Shown here: piece by piece, positions 21,339-30,106 of the stretch
Numbering within the stretch: the first letter of the stretch is position 1
Layout: the number at the start of each line of letters is the position of its first letter
Origin: a candidate division CSSED10-310 bacterium
GTDB lineage: Bacteria; CSSED10-310
Assembly: GCA_016931515.1 (NCBI GenBank)
Contig: JAFGEQ010000017.1
Coordinates: forward strand, 1 to 48,785
Length of the DNA: 48,785 nucleotides
Direction: 5' to 3'
The notes under the pieces: generated by a model
Database searches by the model: none
What the model was told of the DNA's origin: nothing
The model's input: only the letters and a program-made list of their open reading frames with translations
Position numbers and translations under genes: made by a program

Positions 21339-23660
21339 TCAGGAAACGCGTTGTGTTACTCGATAAAGATTCCATAGACTGGCGATGAAAAAAATGACAT
21401 TGCAGAACCAAGCTGCAATGGGTGGAGACATAGCACGGGCTTGTCCAAGCTCTATACTCATCCTGAAAAAAACGAAGTAAAAAGCCCCGATGAAGATCGA
21501 TATACCGATCCCAACCATTCCTCCGGATGATCTCGGGTTCTGCGTTGCGAATCCGATTCCTATCAGAACCATGATCAATGATAAAAACGGTATCGAAAAT
21601 TTTGTATGCCAGTCGACTTCATATTCCGTCGTATCGAATCCAATACTTGCAAGCAAGCGAATATACTCCCTGAGTTCCTTGATATTCATCTCATCGGAGT
21701 CTTTATGCTCTTTCGAAAAATCATCCGGTACTTCCGGAATCGGGTTTACACGTTCTAAAAAATGTTCATCGGAGATAACTTTATAATCGGATGGACTGAG
21801 TTGAATGGTGCGGCCGTCCTTACAGATCCATCGGTCTGTCTCCCAAACCATCCGTTTGGCTTCGAACCGGGCCAGAACGTTCATATTAGAATCGATCGTA
21901 AACTGTGAAAAGCCTGTGATTGTTCTTTTCTCCGGATCATAATGCTGAAAATAGTAAATGTCGCCATCTTTCCCTCTGTACCAGCGATGGAAACGAACGA
22001 ATCGTGATCGTTCACGATCCCTGATACGATCCCAGGCTGCTTCTACCTGTTGGTTACATGGAGGGATAATGGATTCATTCAGGATAAATGTGAGTGTTGT
22101 TATCACCATTCCGGCAGCAATCAGCGGTGCACATATTCTCAAATAGCTTATCCCGCTGGATTTCATAGCGACGAGTTCCGATGTTCGCGTGAACGTGCCG
22201 ATTGTCAGAATTGTGGCAACAAGAGTTGAGAAAGGGATTGCAACAATTGAGAAATATGGGATTTTCATTCCAAGGGCGATGCAAGCATCCAGTAAGGAAG
22301 CTTTATTTTCCAGGAGCAGATCAATTTTTTCAAACAGATGAACGATAAGACTGATCGCAAGAAGCGAAGACAAAATATAAAGAAAAAAGCGATTGAATGT
22401 TATCAGAATGTGACGATCGAGGATTCGACCGAGCATTCGAAAATAAGTGTACCGCCCGGAAAATTTGCTGGCCCGGGACTCAATGGCGACATATCGCCGA
22501 CTTCTAAATTTCGTGAGTGTATCAAGGACCCAGTCCTTTATTCGATTCCATAAACGTGTCTCCCTACCCAGGGCAACTTTAAAATAGAGAATAATGGCTA
22601 AAAGGCTTAAGAAAAAATTCGCGAACCAGGTGGCCATAAAAGGTGATAACTTACCATCCTCTGCCAATCCGGTCCCGCCTGTTAAAAAAATGTAATAAAT
22701 TAAAATCAGACCGATGGATGTTGCAAAAGCAGCGGATTTTCCTCCTCGATTTGAAACCATTCCCAATGGTACGCCCAGTACAGCAAAAACAAAACACGCA
22801 AAAGGCAGTGCGGTTTTCTTCCATATTTCAACCCATTGCCTGGCGTCATTCCGTCCCTGATCACGGCGTTCCCGGGCCATTTTCATTAACTCCGTAATCG
22901 TCATTTCGCGTTCGGATTTCATGATGTTTACATTTTCAAATCGGAAAACGGATAATCCCAAATCCATGGTTGAGAATGGTGTCATTGAGTATCGACGATC
23001 ATCTTCTGCGTAGAGTTCGTGGGTACAACCATTTCTCAACCTCAGATTAATCATATTCGATTGTTGGATGTTAAATTCCTGCCCATCCGTTGCAACGATA
23101 ACGAGAGGTTGCTTCTGGTTGCGGTTATCTGCAATAAAGATTCCCTTCATGAGGCCGGTTTTGTGTTCCACTTCATTAACGTATAAAACAACATCATTGA
23201 AATCCGTATTGAAGACATGTGGAGACACACCCAGACTTGCCTGCGTTCTGAATAACTCGAACTTCATTTCCCGGAGTTTCTGATTGGTTCTGGGAAGCAT
23301 CTGAACATAGATGAAGGATGTCAACACATAAGCACAGGTTGCAAAGGCGATCACGGGTGGCATCATCCGATGAATACTGATACCACTCGCCCGCATCGCA
23401 GTAATCTCGCTATCTCCCGATAATCTGCTGAAACCGACCAGGACAGCCAGCAGTACACTCATGGGAATTGTCATTACCAGAATGTAACAGGCGCTTAGGC
23501 TCAGCAGGACGAATGCGTCATATATACTGATCCCCCTTGAGACGAATAAATCGATCAGGCGAATGATGATGTTGGCCAGCATCACAAACGTAAAAATCAA
23601 AACTCCCAGGATAAAGGGAGCCAGGAGTTCTTTGAAAATGTACCGATCGAGTATTTTCAC
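21339..23660 (-). CDS. LptF-LptG fusion, LPS export permease
   Basis: This single 773-residue reading frame holds two YjgP/YjgQ permease units in tandem. Unit one spans about 1-362 and unit two about 409-773, joined by a basic linker. Each unit has an N-terminal membrane bundle, a periplasmic beta-rich domain and C-terminal helices. The conserved cytoplasmic motif appears in both (EITAMRASGIS at 85-95, ELVAMKSSGIS at 495-505). In most Gram-negatives LptF and LptG are separate about 360-residue proteins that pair in the inner membrane with the ATPase LptB to extract LPS. Here one chain seems to supply both halves. A LapA-like gene lies upstream in the same operon. Confidence 0.88.
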   Translation of the reverse strand: MKILDRYIFKELLAPFILGVLIFTFVMLANIIIRLIDLFVSRGISIYDAFVLLSLSACYILVMTIPMSVLLAVLVGFSRLSGDSEITAMRASGISIHRMMPPVIAFATCAYVLTSFIYVQMLPRTNQKLREMKFELFRTQASLGVSPHVFNTDFNDVVLYVNEVEHKTGLMKGIFIADNRNQKQPLVIVATDGQEFNIQQSNMINLRLRNGCTHELYAEDDRRYSMTPFSTMDLGLSVFRFENVNIMKSEREMTITELMKMARERRDQGRNDARQWVEIWKKTALPFACFVFAVLGVPLGMVSNRGGKSAAFATSIGLILIYYIFLTGGTGLAEDGKLSPFMATWFANFFLSLLAIILYFKVALGRETRLWNRIKDWVLDTLTKFRSRRYVAIESRASKFSGRYTYFRMLGRILDRHILITFNRFFLYILSSLLAISLIVHLFEKIDLLLENKASLLDACIALGMKIPYFSIVAIPFSTLVATILTIGTFTRTSELVAMKSSGISYLRICAPLIAAGMVITTLTFILNESIIPPCNQQVEAAWDRIRDRERSRFVRFHRWYRGKDGDIYYFQHYDPEKRTITGFSQFTIDSNMNVLARFEAKRMVWETDRWICKDGRTIQLSPSDYKVISDEHFLERVNPIPEVPDDFSKEHKDSDEMNIKELREYIRLLASIGFDTTEYEVDWHTKFSIPFLSLIMVLIGIGFATQNPRSSGGMVGIGISIFIGAFYFVFFRMSIELGQARAMSPPIAAWFCNVIFFIASLWNLYRVTQRVS

Positions 23661-23700
23661 TTATGTTTCATCTGGAGCAGATCCAGATCAGTTTGGATGG

Positions 23701-24120
23701 TCATTTCACGGGTAAATTCTTTTTAGCTGCAGGGGCTGATTGATTATCAGCCAGGTCACCCATGCTTGCTGAAACCGGTAAATTTCTGAGCTCATCACGT
23801 TCTTTTATAAGATCGTTGCTTTGTTTTTTCAGCTTTTTGGCGATTTGTTTATGTGATCTGACAATACTCGAACTCATCGTCCAAGACACAATAAAACCGA
23901 GTCCGAAAGAAGCAAATATCACCAGAAAAAGCGGGACCTTACGAGGTGCCTTATCGACGACATCATTTGATTCCGAGGGTGTAGCGAGGATTCTACTGTA
24001 TCCGAGAAGTGGCTGATTCTCAAGAAGGAAATTGATCTGAACCTTTTCCAGGTTCGCTGTGGCAAACAGGGTAAACAAGCAGATGACGATAAAACCCAGA
24101 AAAAACTTCATCAGTTTCAT
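23701..24120 (-). CDS. LapA-like (DUF1049-type) inner-membrane protein
   Basis: This 139-residue protein has two hydrophobic segments (about 5-23 and 63-83) separated by a short polar loop, then a charged probable coiled coil (KQIAKKLKKQSNDLIKERDEL, about 91-111) and an Ala/Lys-rich tail. This layout, with NLEKVQINFLL after the first helix, resembles the LapA domain, which in E. coli works with LapB in LPS assembly control. It overlaps the ATPase gene by 4 bases and lies 40 bases before the LptF-LptG fusion, which fits an LPS role. Sequence similarity is modest. Confidence 0.6.
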   Translation of the reverse strand: MKLMKFFLGFIVICLFTLFATANLEKVQINFLLENQPLLGYSRILATPSESNDVVDKAPRKVPLFLVIFASFGLGFIVSWTMSSSIVRSHKQIAKKLKKQSNDLIKERDELRNLPVSASMGDLADNQSAPAAKKNLPVK

Positions 24121-24905
24121 GGCAATTCCTCCTGCCGTAATTCGAGTCGCCCCCGGATCCCTTTCTGGAAAGCACTCTGACTCGTTCTTTTTCGGTAATC
24201 TTCAGCCTCGATACAGATTTTCATGCACATTTCATGCAATCGCGATCGAAGACGGATCCCAATGCGGTCTTCCAGAGTTTCATCCTGTTCCTGCCAGTGA
24301 TCTCGATAACTTGAATACACAAGATCATCTCTGTCAGGGAAATTCGTAGTAATGATGGTCGGCAGCATCTGGTTGTATCGGTGATTCAAGATAAACATTA
24401 ACGTATCGCGTACCCATTGTGTTGTTTTCTCAGCTCCCAGCTCATCAAGAACAAGCAGTTCGGTACTCAAAATCGGGGCGATAATTGTGTTTTCGCTCAT
24501 CTGGGATGTGTGATCGTATGTTGAACGGATCGAATGAAGCAATTCTCTGAAATCACAGAAAATGCATGGAATACCTTTATCCTCGATCAGATAGTGAATA
24601 ATACCTACAGCCAGATGCGTCTTCCCGACTCCAGGGGGACCCTGCAACAGAAGTCCCCGGCTATCACCCGGGAAGGAGACCAGGTATTGTCGAATCTGGT
24701 TCTCTATGTTGATTAAGCTCTGGTTACCACCGGTATTAAAATTTCCAAGATAACAGTTGTCATATCGGGTTGGGATATTGGCCCGTTCGATTGATCTTCT
24801 CTTGTGGTTGTTTATAAAACATTCACACCGTCTACCAACCAATACGCCGTTGCGTTCTTCCGTGACCCACGTTGTTCCATGGCAAAACGGACACTGATTA
24901 TTCAA
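24117..24905 (-). CDS. DnaC/DnaI-like AAA+ ATPase with N-terminal zinc finger
   Basis: The family loads replicative helicase or serves as an IstB-type ATPase. Counting from the longest start at 24914, a zinc motif Cys8/Cys11/Cys30/Cys32 comes first, then Walker A GPPGVGKTH (92-100), Walker B LLVLDELGAEK (about 153-163) and sensor ITTNFPDRDDL. The N-terminal zinc module recalls DnaI-type loaders. I prefer TTG 24905, because AAAGGTGG lies 5 bases upstream, whereas GTG 24914 falls inside that site. No transposase is nearby, so IstB of an insertion sequence is unlikely. It sits between coaX and the LapA-like gene, with a 4-base overlap to the latter. Confidence 0.82.
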   Translation of the reverse strand: MNNQCPFCHGTTWVTEERNGVLVGRRCECFINNHKRRSIERANIPTRYDNCYLGNFNTGGNQSLINIENQIRQYLVSFPGDSRGLLLQGPPGVGKTHLAVGIIHYLIEDKGIPCIFCDFRELLHSIRSTYDHTSQMSENTIIAPILSTELLVLDELGAEKTTQWVRDTLMFILNHRYNQMLPTIITTNFPDRDDLVYSSYRDHWQEQDETLEDRIGIRLRSRLHEMCMKICIEAEDYRKRTSQSAFQKGIRGRLELRQEELP

Positions 24906-24967
24906 GTCAACCACCTTTCAAAACCGCTCAAAATCAAAAATATCCTATCAATGGCGCAAGGGATGTG

Positions 24968-25783
24968 TCAAACGCGCCTGTTGCTGTCAGAACCACCTCC
25001 CCAACAGTGAGATAACTGCGGTTTCTGATTCAATTTGTACAACATCTCCAATCCCTTGAATGTCAAATGGCCGTCATAAACATCAATTCCAGGGATCAAC
25101 GGGGTGATTTGCGATCCATAACCTCCTGTTGCAATGACTCTTAATGGGTGTCCCATCTGCTGTTCCATTCGATAAAGAAGACCCTGAATCATATCAATGT
25201 ACCCAAAGAAAAAGCCGGACTGAAGATTCTGTGTTGTGGATTGCCCAATCACGTTTTCAACAGGAGCGAACATCACTTCAGGCAGCCGGCTTGCCGAGTC
25301 GTGCAAGGCAGCTCCAAAAACCTTGATTCCCGGAATGATAACACCCCCGGCAAAATCTCCGGTGGAGTTTAAAACACAAAAAGTTGTCGCTGTGCCGAAA
25401 TCGATGCAGACAGAGGGATAACCGTAGATTGTTCGAAGTGCGTAGCTGTTGGCGATACGATCTGAACCAACTGAGGCTGGAATATCGTACAGGATCTTCA
25501 TCCCGACAGTTATACCGGGTTGAACTACGAAGCATGTCTTGTGGAGTGTGTTTTCCAATTCCGAGACAAGAAATGGCGTCAGTGACAGTACAACGGAGGA
25601 TAGAACGGCGTTTTCGATATCGCCAAATTGCTTTCCGGTTTCCGAAAGAAAATCACTGATCATTCGTTTGAATACCGGAGTCCGGGCTTCTTCCGTCAGC
25701 AATCGGCGTTCATCGAAGACGGTTCCTTCTTCTATAAGACATATAGAAACTGTTGTATTACCAGCATCAACCGCAAGTATCAT
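24968..25783 (-). CDS. coaX: Type III pantothenate kinase
   Basis: CoaX phosphorylates pantothenate, the first step of coenzyme A synthesis. The 271 residues show the ASKHA-fold motifs: MILAVDAGNTTVSI (phosphate 1), SVGSDRIAN, IDFGTATTFCVLN (phosphate 2), GGVIIPGI, and the late ATGGYGSQI block. Length is normal (about 255-270), with a Gly- and Arg-containing C-terminal tail that looks unconserved. The ATG overlaps the birA stop by 4 bases, the common birA-coaX pairing. Confidence 0.95.
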   Translation of the reverse strand: MILAVDAGNTTVSICLIEEGTVFDERRLLTEEARTPVFKRMISDFLSETGKQFGDIENAVLSSVVLSLTPFLVSELENTLHKTCFVVQPGITVGMKILYDIPASVGSDRIANSYALRTIYGYPSVCIDFGTATTFCVLNSTGDFAGGVIIPGIKVFGAALHDSASRLPEVMFAPVENVIGQSTTQNLQSGFFFGYIDMIQGLLYRMEQQMGHPLRVIATGGYGSQITPLIPGIDVYDGHLTFKGLEMLYKLNQKPQLSHCWGGGSDSNRRV

Positions 25784-26538
25784 AGGTCTTCTATTCCCAC
25801 GATATCACCCGAGTAAAACGTCTCGACTCGTGTGCCGATTCTGATTTTTAGAGCGCCGTCGCCAGCCAATCCCACGCATTTTCCTCTGAATATTTTTCCA
25901 GAGACTGACAATTCTACATTCTTATCTATCATTGTTGACCAGGTTTCCCACTTTTGAATGATTGCAAGCGGATTCATCAACCACTCCCGATACAAGTCGA
26001 AAAAACCATTTTTAAGTGTCAGCCTGAGTCGGTCAATCGATGCGGGGTAAGAGCTTTCCAGATTGATAATCCCTGCTGGAAATACTGTTCTTTCAGGAAG
26101 AGACTCAGGTTTCACACTGACATTTATTCCGATTCCTACAACCAATCTCGGATGGGGACACTGACTGCATTGAACGAGTATACCAGCTATTTTTCTCCGT
26201 CCAATCAAAACATCATTGGGCCATTTCAAACCCGGTTGAAGATCCGGAAAACCCTGTTTTATCGCTTGTGCTGCGGCAACAGCCATGACAAATGAGATCA
26301 GATGCCAATACTTGAAAGGATTGTCCGGTATCAGAAGAATACTTAGATACAAACCTCCGTATGGCGATGCCCACTGCCTGTCTCCCCGACCGTAACCGGA
26401 TGTTTGCATATCAGCCGAGCAGATCATTCCTTCTACAATCTGATTATAAGGAAGGTCCATCAGATATGTGTTGGTTGATGAAATGCTGTCAAAGCGGAAC
26501 CAAGGTGCGGAGGACCATCTGTTTTTAGCGGTATTCAT
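25780..26538 (-). CDS. birA: Biotin--[acetyl-CoA-carboxylase] ligase
   Basis: This 252-residue enzyme attaches biotin to carrier proteins. Motifs are SISSTNTYLMD, SGYGRGDRQWASPYGG (the biotinoyl-AMP loop, about 47-62), LKWPNDVLIGRRKIAGILV and the C-terminal SH3-like part (GLAGDGALKI). It lacks the N-terminal helix-turn-helix of E. coli BirA, so it should not repress transcription. It overlaps nadC by 4 bases and coaX by 4 bases. Confidence 0.95.
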   Translation of the reverse strand: MNTAKNRWSSAPWFRFDSISSTNTYLMDLPYNQIVEGMICSADMQTSGYGRGDRQWASPYGGLYLSILLIPDNPFKYWHLISFVMAVAAAQAIKQGFPDLQPGLKWPNDVLIGRRKIAGILVQCSQCPHPRLVVGIGINVSVKPESLPERTVFPAGIINLESSYPASIDRLRLTLKNGFFDLYREWLMNPLAIIQKWETWSTMIDKNVELSVSGKIFRGKCVGLAGDGALKIRIGTRVETFYSGDIVGIEDL

Positions 26539-27374
26539 CGCAGGTTCAAAGAGATATCAGCTGCACACACTGAATGGGTCAGAGCGCCGATTGAAAGAAT
26601 ATGTACACCGGTTTCGGCATATTCCCGGATTTTTTCTTTTGTTAGATTTCCTGAGCACTCCAGCAGAACGCTATGCCCATAGCATTCGACGATCTGTTGA
26701 ACGAGATCAGGTTGCATATTATCGAGCAAAAGGGAGTCAGCGCCGGACGTGACCGCTTCATCAGCTTCGGCCTTGGTTGTTACTTCAATCTGGATTTTCA
26801 ATGTGTGTGGAACCTTTAACCTTGCAGTTTTTACTGCATTGGTTATTCCCCCGCAAGCTTTGATATGATTATCTTTAATCAGAATGCCGTCGCCCAGATT
26901 CATACGATGATTATGCGCTCCACCCATCCGGACGGCATATTTATCAAGGATTCTCAATCCAGGTACTGTTTTCCTGGTGTCCACAATTCTACAGGCGGTA
27001 TTGCTTACCATTTGCGTCATCTCATGGGCTGCCGTGGCTATACCCGACAGTCTTTGCAGAAAATTGAGTGCCACACGTTCACCGGCAAGTATCGATGAGG
27101 TTTTACCGGATACGGTCGAGATAGTCCGGCCATTGCTGGAGCTGTCGCCATCTTTTACAAGAATATTGTAATCGATGGTCGTATCGACTTCTCTGAACAC
27201 CGCTTCAGCAATCCTTTGGCCTGCAATAACACACTGTGATTTTGTCGTGATATCCGCTATCCCGGTCAAACTATCAGGTATCAGAGCATCCGATGTTGCA
27301 TCACCGGAATCAAGATCTTCAGCCAATGCAAGCTGGAGAAGTTTTTTGAAGGATGTCGTTTGCCAAGGTTTCAT
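26535..27374 (-). CDS. nadC: Nicotinate-nucleotide pyrophosphorylase (quinolinate phosphoribosyltransferase)
   Basis: NadC converts quinolinate and PRPP into nicotinate mononucleotide in NAD synthesis. Landmarks are ALAEDLDSGDATSDALI near the N-terminus, LNFLQRLSGIAT, DTRKTVPGLRILDKYAV, GGAHNHRMNLGD and the late LLECSGNLT and GVHILSIGALTHS blocks. The reading frame can begin at TTG 27410, overlapping the valS stop, but ATG 27374 has GGAG 9 bases upstream and fits the usual family start, giving 279 residues. Neither nadA nor nadB is in the window. Confidence 0.95.
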   Translation of the reverse strand: MKPWQTTSFKKLLQLALAEDLDSGDATSDALIPDSLTGIADITTKSQCVIAGQRIAEAVFREVDTTIDYNILVKDGDSSSNGRTISTVSGKTSSILAGERVALNFLQRLSGIATAAHEMTQMVSNTACRIVDTRKTVPGLRILDKYAVRMGGAHNHRMNLGDGILIKDNHIKACGGITNAVKTARLKVPHTLKIQIEVTTKAEADEAVTSGADSLLLDNMQPDLVQQIVECYGHSVLLECSGNLTKEKIREYAETGVHILSIGALTHSVCAADISLNLR

Positions 27375-27406
27375 CAATCGGTTCTCCGTACCGCTGCGAA
27401 ATGCTG

Positions 27407-30049
27407 TCAAGCCTGATTCAGTAAATGAAGAGCTTCCTGCAGTTTACATTGCCGTTCTCTGAGTTCCACCTCAATAGTCCGGTTTTTTTCGACAATTGCA
27501 GCAGGTGCTTTCCGGATAAAATCAGGATTGTTTAACTTTACTGTCACTTTTTCGATTTCAGAATTTGTTTTTTGAATTTCTTTCTGAAGACGGAGCGTTT
27601 CTGCCGGTACATCAATAATACCTTCAAGGTCCAGAAACGCGTCAATACCATCCGGTGTAACCGATGTTGCTCTGACTTTGGGCGCATCCGGAACATCCTG
27701 GATATCCAGTTGAGATAATCTTGCCAAAAACTTTATATCGAGCATATTCTGCACCAGCACATTCCGAAAGACCGCGTTGCTGGTCGCGAAAATTCCCCGG
27801 ATTTCTTTCCCAGGATTGATTCCGATTTCTGCACGCATGGTCCGCAATGTGGCGATAGCCCGCAAAACCATGTCAAAAAGAGCCGCATCCGGCTCAAAGG
27901 CAAGGAATTCCTTGTTGTCGTACCAGGGAGAGACCATGATACTGGGGGGATGATCAAACAGGTCATTCCAGATTTCCTCAGTGATAAACGGCATGAACGG
28001 ATGCAGAAGTTGGAGACATGATGAAAAACAGCGGACAAGAAGCGTCTGGACATTTCGTTTATGCGTGGGGTTGGTTTTGTCATAAAGAGCGCTTTTTGCC
28101 ATTTCCAGATACCAGTCACAGAGTTCATGCCAGATGAACCGATGGATGGCGACTGCAGCATCGTTGAAGCGGAATTGCTCGAGATGATCATTGATGTCCC
28201 TGGTAACCAGTGCCAGTTTGTACAGTATCCATCTATCTGCCAGGGTCAGATCGTCGACAGGTGGGAGGGGTGTATCAAATGAACGGTCCGGGCAGGTGGA
28301 AATAATCAAACGCGATGCATTCCATATTTTATTTGAGAAGGTTCTGCCGGTATTAAGACTGTCTTCCGCAAAGAAGATATCCGATCCACGCGGGGAGATC
28401 ATTACAATGCTGAATCGAAGAGCATCAGCGCCATATTTTTCCATTATATCGAGTGGATCCTGAGAATTTCCTAGAGATTTGCTCATTTTTCTGCCGATCT
28501 CATCGCGGACAGTGCCATGAAGATAGACTTTGCTGAATGGAATTTCCCCCATAAATTCCAGACCGGCCATAATCATTCGTGCTACCCAGAAAAAGATAAT
28601 TTCAGGTGCGGTAATGAGTGAATCCGTCGGATAATAAGTGGATAGATCGCTTGTATTATCAGGCCATCCGAGTGTGGAGAACGGCCATAACCAGCTGGAG
28701 AACCAGGTGTCAAGCACATCCGGATCCTGTTCCATGTCAGTGGAATTACACGTTGGACATTGAGCAGGCGCATCCATATAAGCCTGATAGTGACCACATG
28801 AACGGCAGGTCCAGACAGGGATACGATGGCCCCACCATAATTGCCGGCTGATACACCAGTCACGGATGCCTTCGAGCCAATTGAGGTAGACTTTTGTCCA
28901 CCGGTCGGGATAAAACCGGATTGATCCATCTATCACAACGCGGAGGGCAGGTTCAGCCAGTGGTTTCATTTTGACAAACCACTGACTGGATAGATACGGC
29001 TCAATGACACAATCACAACGATAACAGAATCCGGCTGAATGTTTATACGGTTCGATTTTTTCCAGATAACCACCGGTTGTAAGATCATCGACAACTTTCA
29101 CCCGACATTCTTCACGGGTCAGACCGGCATAGGACACTCCCGCGTTGTCATTCATACACCCATGCTCGTCGATCACCAGTAACGATTTCAAATTATGTCG
29201 TTTGCCTGCTTCGAAATCATTCGGGTCATGGGCTGGTGTGATCTTGACTGCTCCCGTTCCGAATTCCCGGTCCACCATTTCATCTGCCACGACCGGAATA
29301 CAGACATCTTTTAACGGCAATCGGACATTATGACCGATTAAATGCCGGTACCTGGTATCCTCCGGGTGAACAGCGACTCCGGTATCGCCCAGCATTGTCT
29401 CCGGCCGCGTCGTCGCAACCACAACCCCCGGTCCGCCATCTTCAGCTGGATAATGGATATACCAGAGATGACTGCCTACTTCTTTGTATTCCACTTCCTC
29501 GTCCGATAACGCCGTCACACAGCGCGGGCACCAGTTCACGATGTAATTCCCTTTGTAGATCAGACCCTTCTCGAACAATCTGCAGAAAACGGTCCGGACA
29601 GCGAGGGAAAGACCGGGATCCATGGTGAATTTTTCGCGGCTCCAGTCACAGGAACATCCCAGTCGTTTTAGCTGCTGTATAATGATCCCGCCATGCTTAT
29701 CCTTCCAATCCCACACTCTTTCTACAAACGCATCTCGACCAAGATCGTGTTTCGATAAACCGTCTTTCGCAAGGCTCTGCTCGACTTTGTTCTGTGTCGC
29801 GATGCCGGCATGATCGGTTCCGGGCAGCCACAAGGTACGGTAACCCTGGATCCGTTTATAGCGGATAAGAATGTCTTGGAGTGTGTTGTTCAGGACATGG
29901 CCTATATGGAGAATACCGGTAACATTGGGTGGTGGAATCACTATGCAGTAAGTGTCCGCTGATCCCTCTACAGGTTTAAAAAGCTCCTTTTTCAGCCATT
30001 CCTGATACCACTTTTTTTCAGTGACAGATGGATCGTATCCGTGTTTCAT
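27407..30049 (-). CDS. valS: Valyl-tRNA synthetase
   Basis: This 880-residue class I synthetase charges tRNA-Val. HIGH is at 48-51 (PNVTGILHIGH) and KMSKS at 521-525. The editing domain lies between them (TTRPETMLGDTGVAVHPED at about 213-231), and a zinc-type CxxC pair appears at about 415-434. The C-terminal coiled-coil arm (LRLQKEIQKTNSEIEKVTVKL) is the ValS hallmark. GAGGG precedes the ATG. It is 57 bases downstream of the receiver-domain gene and closely followed by nadC. Confidence 0.98.
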   Translation of the reverse strand: MKHGYDPSVTEKKWYQEWLKKELFKPVEGSADTYCIVIPPPNVTGILHIGHVLNNTLQDILIRYKRIQGYRTLWLPGTDHAGIATQNKVEQSLAKDGLSKHDLGRDAFVERVWDWKDKHGGIIIQQLKRLGCSCDWSREKFTMDPGLSLAVRTVFCRLFEKGLIYKGNYIVNWCPRCVTALSDEEVEYKEVGSHLWYIHYPAEDGGPGVVVATTRPETMLGDTGVAVHPEDTRYRHLIGHNVRLPLKDVCIPVVADEMVDREFGTGAVKITPAHDPNDFEAGKRHNLKSLLVIDEHGCMNDNAGVSYAGLTREECRVKVVDDLTTGGYLEKIEPYKHSAGFCYRCDCVIEPYLSSQWFVKMKPLAEPALRVVIDGSIRFYPDRWTKVYLNWLEGIRDWCISRQLWWGHRIPVWTCRSCGHYQAYMDAPAQCPTCNSTDMEQDPDVLDTWFSSWLWPFSTLGWPDNTSDLSTYYPTDSLITAPEIIFFWVARMIMAGLEFMGEIPFSKVYLHGTVRDEIGRKMSKSLGNSQDPLDIMEKYGADALRFSIVMISPRGSDIFFAEDSLNTGRTFSNKIWNASRLIISTCPDRSFDTPLPPVDDLTLADRWILYKLALVTRDINDHLEQFRFNDAAVAIHRFIWHELCDWYLEMAKSALYDKTNPTHKRNVQTLLVRCFSSCLQLLHPFMPFITEEIWNDLFDHPPSIMVSPWYDNKEFLAFEPDAALFDMVLRAIATLRTMRAEIGINPGKEIRGIFATSNAVFRNVLVQNMLDIKFLARLSQLDIQDVPDAPKVRATSVTPDGIDAFLDLEGIIDVPAETLRLQKEIQKTNSEIEKVTVKLNNPDFIRKAPAAIVEKNRTIEVELRERQCKLQEALHLLNQA

Positions 30050-30106
30050 AGAACCCTCTATTTCAGTTTGGGATTGGATAATGTCTGCCGGTCGGGATCC
30101 GGGTGA

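Noticed and set aside
24117-24905. IstB-type transposition ATPase as the identity of the DnaC-like gene
   Set aside because: No transposase, inverted ends or target repeats are near, and the gene is embedded in a housekeeping operon.
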